Part shown: positions 43,443 through 51,679 of the stretch, in pieces | How positions within the stretch are numbered: the first letter of the stretch is position 1 | Layout of the letters: the number at the start of each line of letters is the position of its first letter | DNA from: Streptomyces seoulensis | GTDB taxonomy: Bacteria > Actinomycetota > Actinomycetes > Streptomycetales > Streptomycetaceae | Assembly: GCA_013364255.1 (NCBI GenBank) | Contig: CP054936.1 | Span: 7,582,353-7,646,352, forward strand | Direction: 5' to 3' | Length of the DNA stretch: 64,000 bases | Program-made: the position numbers and the translations under genes | The notes under the pieces: model-generated | The model's database searches: none | What the model was told of the DNA's origin: nothing | Seen by the model: only the letters and a program-made list of their open reading frames with translations

Positions 43443-43553
43443 TACTGGGACGAGCATTCCAAGAGCCTGCGGAATCAGGCCCTGGTCGTAGTCGGGAAGG
43501 GCGATGACGTGGCGCTGAAGCCGCCGCCCGACCCGTGGGCGCACGTGAAGTAG
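43443..43553 (+). pseudogene. C-terminal fragment of an unidentified protein
   Basis: A second frame begins right after the transposase fragment and runs 36 codons to a TAG: YWDEHSKSLRNQALVVVGKG and onward to DPWAHVK. It has no start codon of its own and looks like the natural end of a longer gene whose front was lost at the junction. It lies upstream of the lipoprotein gene in the same direction, so it may have been that gene's operon partner. Confidence 0.5.
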
Positions 43554-43610
43554 GAGCGATGTCCGGGGCACTGCCGTGATGACCGGCCCGAAGAAGTAAG
43601 GCTTGCCGAC

Positions 43611-44144
43611 GTGAAGACCAAGCTGAGCGCCTCCGCGCTCGCCGTACCCCTCGCACTGATCACACTCTCGGGATGCAGCATGACTGACGACTCGGACGCC
43701 GACGAAACCTCCTCGGTCGGTACGAGCACTTCGAAGGACGCCTCCGACGCGATGCAGAAGGTGTCCAGCGGCATCTACGACCTGATCGGGATCAAGGGCA
43801 AGGCGTCCGACAGCCGTCCGGGAGTCATGGACTGCCCGGACAAGGACACGAAGACGTACTTTCGCATCTTCCACCCGTGGAGCTTTTACCCGGCCTCGGC
43901 AAGCGACCTCGACGAGGCGATGACGCGCCTCAAGACGGAGTTGCCGAAGCACGGCTGGAAGATCACCGAATACGGGCCCGACACCAGCAAGAACAAGAAC
44001 ATCAATCTGACCGCGGACAACGACGGGAAGAAGGCCGGCGTCAATATCGTCCAGATGGCGAAGAACGACCCGCCGAAGCTGAGTCTCACCGTGGTGTCGG
44101 GCTGCTACAAGGTCCCGGACGGCGAGACGGTCGAGCGCTTCTAA
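43611..44144 (+). CDS. putative lipoprotein
   Basis: 177 residues from GTG 43611. The lipobox LSGC after MKTKLSASALAVPLALIT predicts a lipid-anchored exported protein. The mature part is hydrophilic and Lys/Asp-rich, with FHPWSFYPASASDLDEAM and LPKHGWKITEYGPDTS. G/C third-position bias is weaker than in neighbours. It lies inside the segment bracketed by the 325-bp direct repeats. The function is unknown. Confidence 0.8.
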   Translation: MKTKLSASALAVPLALITLSGCSMTDDSDADETSSVGTSTSKDASDAMQKVSSGIYDLIGIKGKASDSRPGVMDCPDKDTKTYFRIFHPWSFYPASASDLDEAMTRLKTELPKHGWKITEYGPDTSKNKNINLTADNDGKKAGVNIVQMAKNDPPKLSLTVVSGCYKVPDGETVERF

Positions 44145-44176
44145 GCCGAGTGCTTCTGAGAGGTCCCGGGCCGGGC

Positions 44177-44501
44177 GGGCGTCAGCCGTCGTGGACGACC
44201 GTGATGAGGCGTTCGGGGCCCGGGGCCTCCAGTTCGTCCAGGACGGCCGCGGCCAGGTCCTCGGCGCTGATCCACGAGCGGCCGTCGGGCGCGGTGAGCA
44301 GGGTGTCGGCGCCGCGCCGGTAGCGGCCGGTGCGCTCACCGGGGGCGAGCAGGGCCGGCGGGCAGAGGTAGACCCAGTCTGCGTCCGGGTGGTCCTGGCA
44401 GGCCCGCAGCTGGGCGATCCCGGCGAGCGCGACAGGGCGTATCGCGGCGGGCACGTAGGCGGGGTCGTCGGCGACCAGCCGTCCGGGTGCGCCAGGGCTG
44501 C
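44177..44501. repeat. 325-bp direct repeat, copy B (within the intact gene)
   Basis: The second copy lies in the 3' part of the complete NAD(P)-binding gene. Its partner is at 42982-43306 in the same orientation, and the lipoprotein segment lies between them. Confidence 0.9.
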
Positions 44502-44862
44502 GCAGCGCCCCGGCCCCGCCGACCACCAGGACGCGCACCCCGAGCCGTGCGGCGGCGACCAGCACCGTACGGGTCGCCCCGACCAGGAAGTCCTGGTCGA
44601 CCGGCTCCGTCCGGACGGTCAGCACCACGGCGTCCGCCGGGCCGTGCGCGGCCGGGCCCGCCAGCGCCCGGCGCACGGCTGGCGGGTCGGTCGCGTCGAC
44701 CGCGAGCGGCGTCACGGCCGGGCGGCCGTCCGCCGGCCTGCGGGACAAGGCGAGCACTCGATGCCCGCGCGCCGCGGCCTCCGTGATCACCCGGCTGCCG
44801 ACCATGCCGGTGGCGCCGAGCACGGCGAGGGTCAGGGGCCGGCGGGTCATGTCCGTCGTCAT
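44182..44862 (-). CDS. NAD(P)-binding Rossmann protein (NmrA/atypical SDR)
   Basis: About 226 residues from ATG 44862, coupled to the EamA transporter by ATGA on the minus strand. The nucleotide site TLAVLGATGMVGSRVITEAAARGH is at the N-terminus. VLVVGGAGALRSPGAPG and the C-terminal segment RTGRYRRGADTLL are typical of the NAD(P)H-binding (NmrA-like) family. No Tyr-x3-Lys catalytic pair is evident, so it may sense redox cofactors or reduce an unknown compound. Confidence 0.88.
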   Translation of the reverse strand: MTTDMTRRPLTLAVLGATGMVGSRVITEAAARGHRVLALSRRPADGRPAVTPLAVDATDPPAVRRALAGPAAHGPADAVVLTVRTEPVDQDFLVGATRTVLVAAARLGVRVLVVGGAGALRSPGAPGRLVADDPAYVPAAIRPVALAGIAQLRACQDHPDADWVYLCPPALLAPGERTGRYRRGADTLLTAPDGRSWISAEDLAAAVLDELEAPGPERLITVVHDG

Positions 44863-45899
44863 CGCGGGTGTCCTTCGTGCAGTGCTTCTCGGGATGTCCC
44901 GCCGGGTGTCGCGCGGGGTGTCGCGGGGGGTGCTTCTCGGGGTGTCGCGCGGGGTGCCGCGGCCGTCCGCGGGTGCGGCGCCGGGGGCCGGCGGCCGGGC
45001 CGGGCGGGGGGTGTCAGCTGCGCGGCGAGCAGCGCGGCCAGGGCGAGGACGAAGCCGAGGGTCTGCGTCAGGCTCAGCGACTCGCCCAGCGCGACGCCCA
45101 CGACCGCCGCGACCAGCGGGGACAGCAGCACCAGCGGGGCGGACGCGCCGACCGGCAGCTTCCCGATCCCGCGGAACCACACCGTGTACGCGATCAGGCC
45201 GCCCATGCTGCCGAGCCACAGGTAGCCGCCCGCCGCCGCGCCGTCGATCCGGTGCGGCACCCCCTCGACCGTGAGGGTGAACGGGAGCAACAGCAGTCCG
45301 CCCGCCGTCAGTTGCCAGCCGGCCAGGGCCATCGGACCGACGCCCTCAGGACGGCCCCAGCGTTTGGTGAGGACGACCCCGGCGGCCATGGTGGCCGTTC
45401 CGCCGAGTCCGGCGAGCACGCCGGTGACGTCCAGCCGGGCGCCCGGCCCGAGCACGACGAGAGCGACGCCCGCCATGCCCAGCACGCCCCAGGCCAGGCG
45501 CCAGAGCGTCGGCCGGTCGTGCAGCACCGCCACGGCCAGCGCGGCGACCAGCAGCGGCTGCGCCGCGCCGAGCGTGGCCGCGACACCGCCGGGGAGCCGT
45601 TCGGCCGCGAGGAACAGCAGCGGGAAGAAGGCGCCGATGTTGAGCGCGCCGAGGACGGCGGCCTTCCACCACCACTGGCCGCGCGGCAGCACCCGGGTGA
45701 TCGCCAGCGCGACCAGCCCGGCGGGCAGGGACCGCGTCAGCGAGGCGAACAGCGGATGGCCGGGCGGCAGCAGCTGGGTGGTCACCGCGTAGGTGGTGCC
45801 CCAGGAGGCGGGGGCGAGGGCGGTCAGGGCGACGGTCGCCGCCCGCGACGCGGAGGAGGTCCGCGGCGGACCCGGCGACCGCCGGTTCGAGGTGTGCAT
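44859..45899 (-). CDS. EamA/DMT-family transporter
   Basis: About 346 residues from ATG 45899. Ten hydrophobic helices in two EamA repeats are evident (for example ALAPASWGTTYAVTTQLLPPG and PLVLLSPLVAAVVGVALGES). After the last helix comes a tail of about 45 residues made of TPR/APR-type repeats encoded by short tandem DNA repeats near 44888-44962, clearly disordered and probably slippage-derived. It likely exports a metabolite and is divergent from the LysR gene. Confidence 0.9.
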   Translation of the reverse strand: MHTSNRRSPGPPRTSSASRAATVALTALAPASWGTTYAVTTQLLPPGHPLFASLTRSLPAGLVALAITRVLPRGQWWWKAAVLGALNIGAFFPLLFLAAERLPGGVAATLGAAQPLLVAALAVAVLHDRPTLWRLAWGVLGMAGVALVVLGPGARLDVTGVLAGLGGTATMAAGVVLTKRWGRPEGVGPMALAGWQLTAGGLLLLPFTLTVEGVPHRIDGAAAGGYLWLGSMGGLIAYTVWFRGIGKLPVGASAPLVLLSPLVAAVVGVALGESLSLTQTLGFVLALAALLAAQLTPPARPGRRPPAPHPRTAAAPRATPREAPPATPRATPGGTSREALHEGHPR

Positions 45900-45934
45900 G
45901 TCCCGCAGTCTCGGTCCGCTCCGGCCATGAATCC

Positions 45935-45946
45935 AAAGCATGCTTT
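45935..45946. promoter_or_regulatory. palindrome AAAGCATGCTTT between EamA and LysR genes
   Basis: A perfect 12-base palindrome lies in the 79-base divergent gap, flanked by ATGA and TCAT, also inverted. It is the expected place for a LysR binding site controlling both genes. Confidence 0.6.
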
Positions 45947-45978
45947 TCATCGCAGCAATGAACCCGCACGATGGCCGG

Positions 45979-46869
45979 ATGGACCTCCAGCAGATGCGTT
46001 ACGTCGTCGCCGTCGCCGAGACCCGCAACTTCACCCGTGCCGCCGAGCGCTGCTCCGTGGTGCAGTCCTCGCTCAGTCACCGGATCGCCGGTCTCGAACG
46101 GGAGCTGGGCGTCCGCCTGTTCGCCCGCACCAGCCGACGGGTCGAGCTGACCGGCGCCGGAGCGGCGTTCCTCGCCGGCGCGCGGGAGTGCCTGGCCGCC
46201 GCCGACCGCGCCGCCGCCGACGCGGCCGCCGCAGCGGGCGTGGTGCGCGGCCGGCTCGCGGTCGGCGTGATCGTGACGACGGCCGCCGTCGACGTGCCCG
46301 AACTGCTGCGGCGCTACCGCGCCCGGTACCCGGACGTCCGGGTCGTCCTGCGCTCCGACCGCAGCGACCGCCTGGTCGCGGCGATCCGCGACGGCGACCT
46401 CGACATCGCCTTCCTCGGCCTGCCCGAGGACGAGCCCCCGTCCGGCGTGCGCACGCTCGTGCTCGACCGCGACCAGCACGTCCTGGTGGTGCCGGCCGGG
46501 CACCGGCTCGCTGGCGCCGGTCCGCTCGCGCTGCGGGACATCGCCGGGGAGACGTTCGTGGACTTCGTGGACGGCACACCCGCCCGCGCCCAGTCCGACC
46601 GGGCGTTCGCCGCCGCGGGTCTGGCGCGGGACGTCGCCTACGAGGCGGGCATCGTCGAGCTGATGACCGGGCTGGTGGCGCGCGGGCTCGGCGTCGCGCT
46701 GCTGCCGTCGGCGTTCGTCCGGCCGCTGGCCGAGGCCGCTCCGGCACTGGCGCTGGTCCCGGTGGTCGACGGGCCGCGGCGGATCGAGTACCTGGCCTGG
46801 AGCCGCTTCAACCCGAGCCCGGCCACCCGGGCGCTGCTCGACGTCCTCGGGGTGCGGGAGGAGGCGTAG
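45979..46869 (+). CDS. LysR-family regulator
   Basis: 296 residues from ATG 45979 (MDLQQMRYVVAVAETRNFTRAAERCS); an upstream in-frame ATG at 45940 falls in the palindrome. The winged helix is residues 1-60 (SLSHRIAGLERELGVRLFAR) and a periplasmic-binding-like ligand domain follows. It is divergent from the EamA exporter gene, a common regulator-exporter arrangement. The ligand is unknown. Confidence 0.93.
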   Translation: MDLQQMRYVVAVAETRNFTRAAERCSVVQSSLSHRIAGLERELGVRLFARTSRRVELTGAGAAFLAGARECLAAADRAAADAAAAAGVVRGRLAVGVIVTTAAVDVPELLRRYRARYPDVRVVLRSDRSDRLVAAIRDGDLDIAFLGLPEDEPPSGVRTLVLDRDQHVLVVPAGHRLAGAGPLALRDIAGETFVDFVDGTPARAQSDRAFAAAGLARDVAYEAGIVELMTGLVARGLGVALLPSAFVRPLAEAAPALALVPVVDGPRRIEYLAWSRFNPSPATRALLDVLGVREEA

Positions 46870-46884
46870 CGGCCGCGCACGGCC

Positions 46885-46930
46885 GAGCGGCCCGGAGGCC
46901 GCGCCGGGCGGGGCGCGGTCCGGGCCGCTC
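46885..46930. terminator. hairpin between LysR and chitinase genes
   Basis: GAGCGGCCCGGA (46885-46896) pairs with TCCGGGCCGCTC (46919-46930), and the inner GC-rich arms extend the stem. It serves the two convergent genes. Confidence 0.7.
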
Positions 46931-46974
46931 GGGGGCCGGGTGGGGGGCCGGGCCCCAGGGAGCGGGCCGGTGGA

Positions 46975-48501
46975 TCAGCAGGCGCCGAGGTCCTGCCAGA
47001 CACCCCACTCACCGGTGGTGCCGGGCTCCTCGCCCGTCGTCCACCACTTGGCCTTCCAGTTGTGGCCCTTGTAGGACACCGTCTGACCGCCGGTGTAGAC
47101 CGCGCTCTTGCTCCACGCGGCGCCGGTGCACTGGTTGCCGGAGCCGCCGGTGATGGTCAGGGCGTACGTCGCCGAGTGGCTGCCGGAGGCGCTGGTGCCG
47201 GTGACCGTGACGGTGTAGGTGCCCGAGGCGGCGGCCGAGGTGGTGGCGAGGGTCAGCGTCGCGGAGCCGCCCGCCGTGACCGAGGACGGGCTGACGGAGG
47301 CGGTCACACCCGCCGGTGCGCCGCTCACGCTGAGGTTCACCGTCTGCGCCGAACCGGACGTCACGGCGGTCTTCACCGCGGCCGTCGCGGACTGGCCGGC
47401 CGTCACCGTGCCGGAGGCCGAGCCGAGCGAGAGCGAGAAGTCGTTGCCCGGCTGGGTGCTGCCGCCGCCGGTGAAGGGCTCGAAGGTGTGGGAGAAGTCC
47501 CAGGTGTTCTGCTGGATGCCCGAGCAGTTGTCCGCCGCCGCGCCGCCCGGGCAGCCGCCGTTGTCGCGCTGGAGCGCCCAGAAGGACAGGGTGTTGATGC
47601 CCTTGGAGACGGCCCAGTTGTAGACCGTGGCGGCGTTGGCCAGGGTGAAGGTCTCGGCCGGTCCGAAGTCGTCGACGCCGGGCATCTCGGTGACGCCGAC
47701 CATGTTCCACAGCTGCGCCGAGGTCTTGCTCGGGTAGAGCTGGGTGAGGGTGTTGACCAGGCCCTGGGCGGCGGTCTGGGTGTCCTTCGCCATGTCGTGG
47801 GACTGGTTGTCGTAGTAGTCGAACGTCATCAGGTTCACGACGTCGACCCGGGTGCCGTTGCTGACGGCGTTGCGCAGCAGCGCCTTGCCGTTGTCGGCCA
47901 GGCCCTGCGTGGTCGTCGGCAGGGTGTACGAGAACTGCACCGTGCGTCCGTTGGCCGCCGCCCAGTCCTGGACCAGCTTGATGGCCTTGTTGCGGCGGTC
48001 GATGCCCGCGGTGTTGTCCAGCGAGTCGACCTCGATGTCCATGTCGAGCCGCGAGATGTCGTAGGTCGTGATGACCTTCTCGTACGCGGCGGCGATCTGC
48101 TGGACGTCGGTGCAGCTGTCGGCGATCTCGGTGCCGGTGGTGTCGGCCGTGTAGCCGCCGAACGACGGGATCACGTCGCCGCCGCCCGCCTGGATCGTCT
48201 TGATGTCGCTGCCGAAGGTCGACGCGGCGATCGGCATGCCGGTGTCGCCGTTCCAGTACGGGGTGCAGGAGCCCTTCGAGGCGGTCTGGAGGAACGCCAT
48301 CGTCAGGTGCTTGGCCCCGGACTGGGCGGCCAGCGCGGCCGGGCTCTCGCCCGTCCAGGCCTCGAAGTAGGGGGCGAAGACGTGGGCGGGCAGCGGCGTC
48401 GCCGCCTGGGCGCTGCCGGTGGCCGAGAGCGCGAGGCCCACCGAGGCGGCCGTGGTGACGGCCGCGGTGAGCGCCGCGCGCAAGGAACGCATGAGTCTCA
48501 T
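46975..48501 (-). CDS. secreted GH18 chitinase with Ig-like and chitin-binding domains
   Basis: About 508 residues from ATG 48501 with a Sec signal peptide (to SAQAATP). The GH18 catalytic segment is ISRLDMDIEVDS (D-x-D-x-E), and LMTFDYYDNQSHDM and SFWALQRDNGGCPG follow. A Ser/Thr-rich beta-sandwich of about 80 residues comes next (DFSLSLGSASGTVTAGQSATA), then a C-terminal CBM5/12-type domain AAWSKSAVYTGGQTVSYKGH with aromatic binding residues. The enzyme cuts chitin outside the cell. The promoter carries DasR-like boxes. Confidence 0.95.
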   Translation of the reverse strand: MRLMRSLRAALTAAVTTAASVGLALSATGSAQAATPLPAHVFAPYFEAWTGESPAALAAQSGAKHLTMAFLQTASKGSCTPYWNGDTGMPIAASTFGSDIKTIQAGGGDVIPSFGGYTADTTGTEIADSCTDVQQIAAAYEKVITTYDISRLDMDIEVDSLDNTAGIDRRNKAIKLVQDWAAANGRTVQFSYTLPTTTQGLADNGKALLRNAVSNGTRVDVVNLMTFDYYDNQSHDMAKDTQTAAQGLVNTLTQLYPSKTSAQLWNMVGVTEMPGVDDFGPAETFTLANAATVYNWAVSKGINTLSFWALQRDNGGCPGGAAADNCSGIQQNTWDFSHTFEPFTGGGSTQPGNDFSLSLGSASGTVTAGQSATAAVKTAVTSGSAQTVNLSVSGAPAGVTASVSPSSVTAGGSATLTLATTSAAASGTYTVTVTGTSASGSHSATYALTITGGSGNQCTGAAWSKSAVYTGGQTVSYKGHNWKAKWWTTGEEPGTTGEWGVWQDLGAC

Positions 48502-48570
48502 GTCTGTCCCGGTGTGAGAGGTGGGGGAACGTCGATTGCCGTGCACAGGGCGGGCGTTGAGCCGTATGGG

Positions 48571-48599
48571 ATAGTGCGCTCGCACACCGGGCGGGTCAA
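48571..48599 (-). promoter_or_regulatory. chitinase promoter (-35 TTGACC, 17-base spacer, -10 CACTAT)
   Basis: On the minus strand, TTGACC (48599-48594) and CACTAT (48576-48571) are separated by exactly 17 bases. Transcription would begin near 48564, some 60 bases before the ATG. The DasR-like boxes abut the -35. Confidence 0.7.
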
Positions 48600-48627
48600 T
48601 GGTCTGGACCAAGAAGGGACTAGACCA
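48600..48627. promoter_or_regulatory. two DasR-type (dre) / chitinase direct-repeat boxes
   Basis: TGGTCTGGACCA (48600-48611) and GGGACTAGACCA (48616-48627) both resemble TGGTCTAGACCA, the element recognised by the N-acetylglucosamine regulator DasR and the 12-bp direct repeat of Streptomyces chi promoters. They are 16 bases apart, next to the -35. A weaker half-site lies near 48674-48686. Confidence 0.75.
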
Positions 48628-48711
48628 ATTTTCGCCTCGTGGGGGACATCGGCCTGCGCAGGGCCCTGGAGTTGGACTGGACCACGCGCCAGGAATTTCG
48701 GCGCGGCGCGC

Positions 48712-49734
48712 TCAGCGCCTGGCGAGGAACGCGGCGCCCAGCGCCTGCAGCCGCTCGTGCACGCCGTCGTACGCCCGCGCCGCGCCGAGCAGACGCTTGG
48801 GGAGCTTGGCGACCATCGTGTACTGGGTGTCGCACACGTTGGCCGCCGGAGCCAGACCGGCCTGGCTCACCAACTGGTAGGCGTCCAGCCGGTCGAGCCC
48901 GAGCAGGTCCGCCGTCCAGCCCACCAGATCGTGCTGGCTGATCCGGAACGCGTCCTCCAGCGGGCGCGCGTGGCCGGTGCTCAGCAGGAAGTCGTCGTTC
49001 TCCAGGCGCGGCACGGCGGGCGCGCCGCCCTTGACGAGATCGACCGCCACCACCGTGTTCATCGCGGTCTCCACGGCCGTCCCGCACACCTCGCCCTCGC
49101 CCTGCCGGGCGTGCCCGTCCCCGATCGCGAGCATCGCGCCCGCCACGTTGACCGGGAAGTACACGGTGGTCCCGGCCCGCAGCTCGGGGGTGTCCATGTT
49201 GCCGCCGTGCACCCCCGGGGAGATCGACATCAGCCGCTCGCCCGCGGCCGGGGCCACTCCCACCGTGCCGTGCATCGGGTCGAGCGGCAGATCCACCGCG
49301 AAGTCGCCGCGGGTGGCCTCGAACCGGCAGGTGCCCGCCTCGGCGTCGAGGGCGTAGACCCACACCCGCTCCTCCAGCGCGGGATGCAGCATCGCCGTGG
49401 TGTGCGTGGCCGTCAACGCCCCGAAGTGCGGGAACGTGCTGGACACACCCCAGTCGCGGGCCGGTGCGATGTCCACGAAGTGCACCGCGAGCACGTCACC
49501 GGGCTCGGCCCCGGCCACCGCGATGGGACCGGTGACCGGGTTCAGGTATGGGAACGCGCACACCTGGCTCGGCAGATCGGCCGGCCCGCGCACCCGGCCG
49601 CCGAAGCAGTCCTCCGTGAACAGCTCCACGACGCTGCCGGGCCGCACCGTCACCACCGGCGTGCCGCCGCCGAAGGCATAGGCGTAACGGGCGGGATCGG
49701 CGGGGACGTTGATCACCTGGACGGGCGCGGTCAT
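48712..49734 (-). CDS. acetamidase/formamidase family protein
   Basis: 340 residues. The family is recognised by the segment VVTVRPGSVVELFTEDCFGG, GDVLAVHFVDI, the metal-binding-like MSISPGVHGGNMDTPEL and IGDGHARQGEGEVCGTAVE. It hydrolyses short amides to acid and ammonia in the cytoplasm. The APC permease gene 109 bases upstream on the same strand could import the amide or amine substrate, so a nitrogen-scavenging pair is likely. Confidence 0.92.
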   Translation of the reverse strand: MTAPVQVINVPADPARYAYAFGGGTPVVTVRPGSVVELFTEDCFGGRVRGPADLPSQVCAFPYLNPVTGPIAVAGAEPGDVLAVHFVDIAPARDWGVSSTFPHFGALTATHTTAMLHPALEERVWVYALDAEAGTCRFEATRGDFAVDLPLDPMHGTVGVAPAAGERLMSISPGVHGGNMDTPELRAGTTVYFPVNVAGAMLAIGDGHARQGEGEVCGTAVETAMNTVVAVDLVKGGAPAVPRLENDDFLLSTGHARPLEDAFRISQHDLVGWTADLLGLDRLDAYQLVSQAGLAPAANVCDTQYTMVAKLPKRLLGAARAYDGVHERLQALGAAFLARR

Positions 49735-49750
49735 GGAGGGCTCCTGTTCG

Positions 49751-49812
49751 GCGGGACGACTGCGGGACGGCTGGAGTACGACGGCGGGACGACTGGGGGA
49801 CGGCTGTGGTGC
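49751..49812. repeat. 33-nt imperfect duplication between permease and acetamidase
   Basis: GCGGGACGACTG occurs at 49751 and 49784 (period 33), each followed by a GGGACGGCTG block. It lies in the 109-base spacer. Confidence 0.55.
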
Positions 49813-49843
49813 GGGGAAGGTGTGGACGAGGGGGCGCGGCGGG

Positions 49844-51265
49844 TCAGCCGTCGGCCGGCCGGGCGGGCGACGGCTCGTCCGTGGCCTCCACCGCGGCCAG
49901 GTGCGGACGGCGGCCGGTCAGCAGCAGCCCCGCGAGCACCACGAGCCCGACGCCGAGCCAGACGAACCCCAGCCGCTGCGCGGCGATGTCGGCGTTGACG
50001 ACGACGTACGCCAGGATCGCGAAGCCGATGGCCGGAGCGATCAGATGCCGCCAGTAGTCCCTGCTGCGCCGACGAATCAGATAGTGCACGACCACCGACA
50101 CGTGCAGCACCAGAAAGGTCGTCAGCGCACCGAAGTTGACGAGACTGCTCAGCAACGTCACCCCGTCGGAACGGGAGTTCATGTACAGCCCCAGCCCGAG
50201 CGAGACGGCGGCGGTGAGCAGCGTGGCGTTGACCGGCACCCGGTGCCTGGGGTGAACCCGCGCCAAAAAGCTCGGCAGTTGACGGTCTCGGGCCATCGCG
50301 TACAGCAGCCGGGACGTCGCGGCCTGCGCCACCAGCGAGTTGGCGAACCCCCACGCCACCGCGGTGGCCGCCGCGGTCAGGGTGGCCAGCCACTCGCCCG
50401 AGGCCGCCCGGGCGGCGTCGTAGAAGGCCGTGCCGCCGGGGTCTCCCTCCCGGACGAGCCGGTCCGGGTCGGGCACCAGCAGCGAGGCCAGCCAGGTCTG
50501 GACGACGAACAGGGCGCCGGCCAGCAGCAGCGCGGCCACCATCGAACGGCCGATGGCGCGTGCGGAGTCCCGGTTCTCCTCCGCCAGCGTCGAGATGCCG
50601 TCGAACCCGAGGAAGCTCAGCACGGCGACCGAGACGGCGCCGAAGACCAGCGACCAGGAGAAGGTGGCGCCGTCGTAGACCGGCGTGAAGTCGAAGCCAC
50701 GGCCCTTTCCCCGCGCCAGCGCGATCACGCCGACCACCAGGAAAACGGCCAGCACGGCGAGTTCGGCGAGCAGCATCACCTTGTTGACCCGCGCGGTCAT
50801 CCGGATCCCGGAGTAGTTCACCGCCGTGTTGAGCACCACGAAACCGGCCAGCCACAGCCACACGGGCACCGCCGGCACCAGCGCGTTCATCGCGATCCCG
50901 GCGATCAGGTACAACAGGCCCGGCACCAGCACGTAGTCGAGCAGGATCATCCAGCCGGCCAGGAACCCGACCGGAGCGGCGATGCCCCGGCCGGCGTACG
51001 CGTAGACCGAGCCGGACATCGGGAACGCCCGCGCCATCTGCGCGTACGACAGCGCCGTGAACATCATGGCCACCGTGCCCACCGCGTAGGTCAGCGCGAC
51101 CATGCCGCCGGAACTCTGGTAGACGCTGCCAAAGATGCCGAACGGCGCGATCGGCACCATGAAGACCAGGCCGTAGACCAGCAGGTCCCGGAAGGTCAGC
51201 GAGCGGCGCAGTTCCTGCCGGTAGCCGTAGCCCTGGAGCGCGCCGGAAGCCGGTTCGTCGGTCAT
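49844..51265 (-). CDS. APC-family amino-acid/amine permease
   Basis: About 473 residues from ATG 51265 (GAGGAG six bases upstream). Roughly twelve hydrophobic helices. Helix 1 reads LLVYGLVFMVPIAPFGIFG and the loop FLGFDGISTLAEENRDSARAIGRS is the conserved APC segment. It imports an amino acid or amine with protons. Its gene precedes acetamidase in the same direction. The substrate cannot be told. Confidence 0.92.
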   Translation of the reverse strand: MTDEPASGALQGYGYRQELRRSLTFRDLLVYGLVFMVPIAPFGIFGSVYQSSGGMVALTYAVGTVAMMFTALSYAQMARAFPMSGSVYAYAGRGIAAPVGFLAGWMILLDYVLVPGLLYLIAGIAMNALVPAVPVWLWLAGFVVLNTAVNYSGIRMTARVNKVMLLAELAVLAVFLVVGVIALARGKGRGFDFTPVYDGATFSWSLVFGAVSVAVLSFLGFDGISTLAEENRDSARAIGRSMVAALLLAGALFVVQTWLASLLVPDPDRLVREGDPGGTAFYDAARAASGEWLATLTAAATAVAWGFANSLVAQAATSRLLYAMARDRQLPSFLARVHPRHRVPVNATLLTAAVSLGLGLYMNSRSDGVTLLSSLVNFGALTTFLVLHVSVVVHYLIRRRSRDYWRHLIAPAIGFAILAYVVVNADIAAQRLGFVWLGVGLVVLAGLLLTGRRPHLAAVEATDEPSPARPADG

Positions 51266-51679
51266 CACGTTCTCCTCACTGGAGTCACCCGCACCGCGCA
51301 GGAGAGCGTACGGCCCGGGACCGGGGTCCGGCAGTGGCGCGCGAGGACGACCGAGGAGGACGGAAGAGGGCCGAGGAGGACGGAGGAGGACCGAGGGGGA
51401 CAGCGCACGGACGGGCCGATCCGCGCCCCGCCCGTAACCCCGGCGGGGCCCGGCACGTTATCGGTCTGTCGTACGGCGTCTCATACCAGAGCGGGACGCT
51501 TCCCGGGGGATTTCGTCAACTGCCCGCCGCCCGCGTCGGGTCGCTGACTACCGTGAGTGTCCGTCGGACGACGTAGCGCCGCATCGCCTGCGGCCGGTCG
51601 GCCCGGCACCAGCGATGGCGCACGCCCGCCCGCGCCCCCGCGCGAGCACCCAGGCCCGACGGACCCGTACGAGGAACAG

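Noticed and set aside
43554..43610. Mini-ORFs (ATG 43559, six codons; ATG 43579, six codons) before the lipoprotein gene
   Set aside because: Too short and without ribosome sites. They lie in scar sequence between broken genes.
47062..49998. A 978-codon open frame on the plus strand over chitinase and acetamidase
   Set aside because: Antisense to two clear genes with signature motifs. The product is Gly/Arg/Val-rich low complexity.
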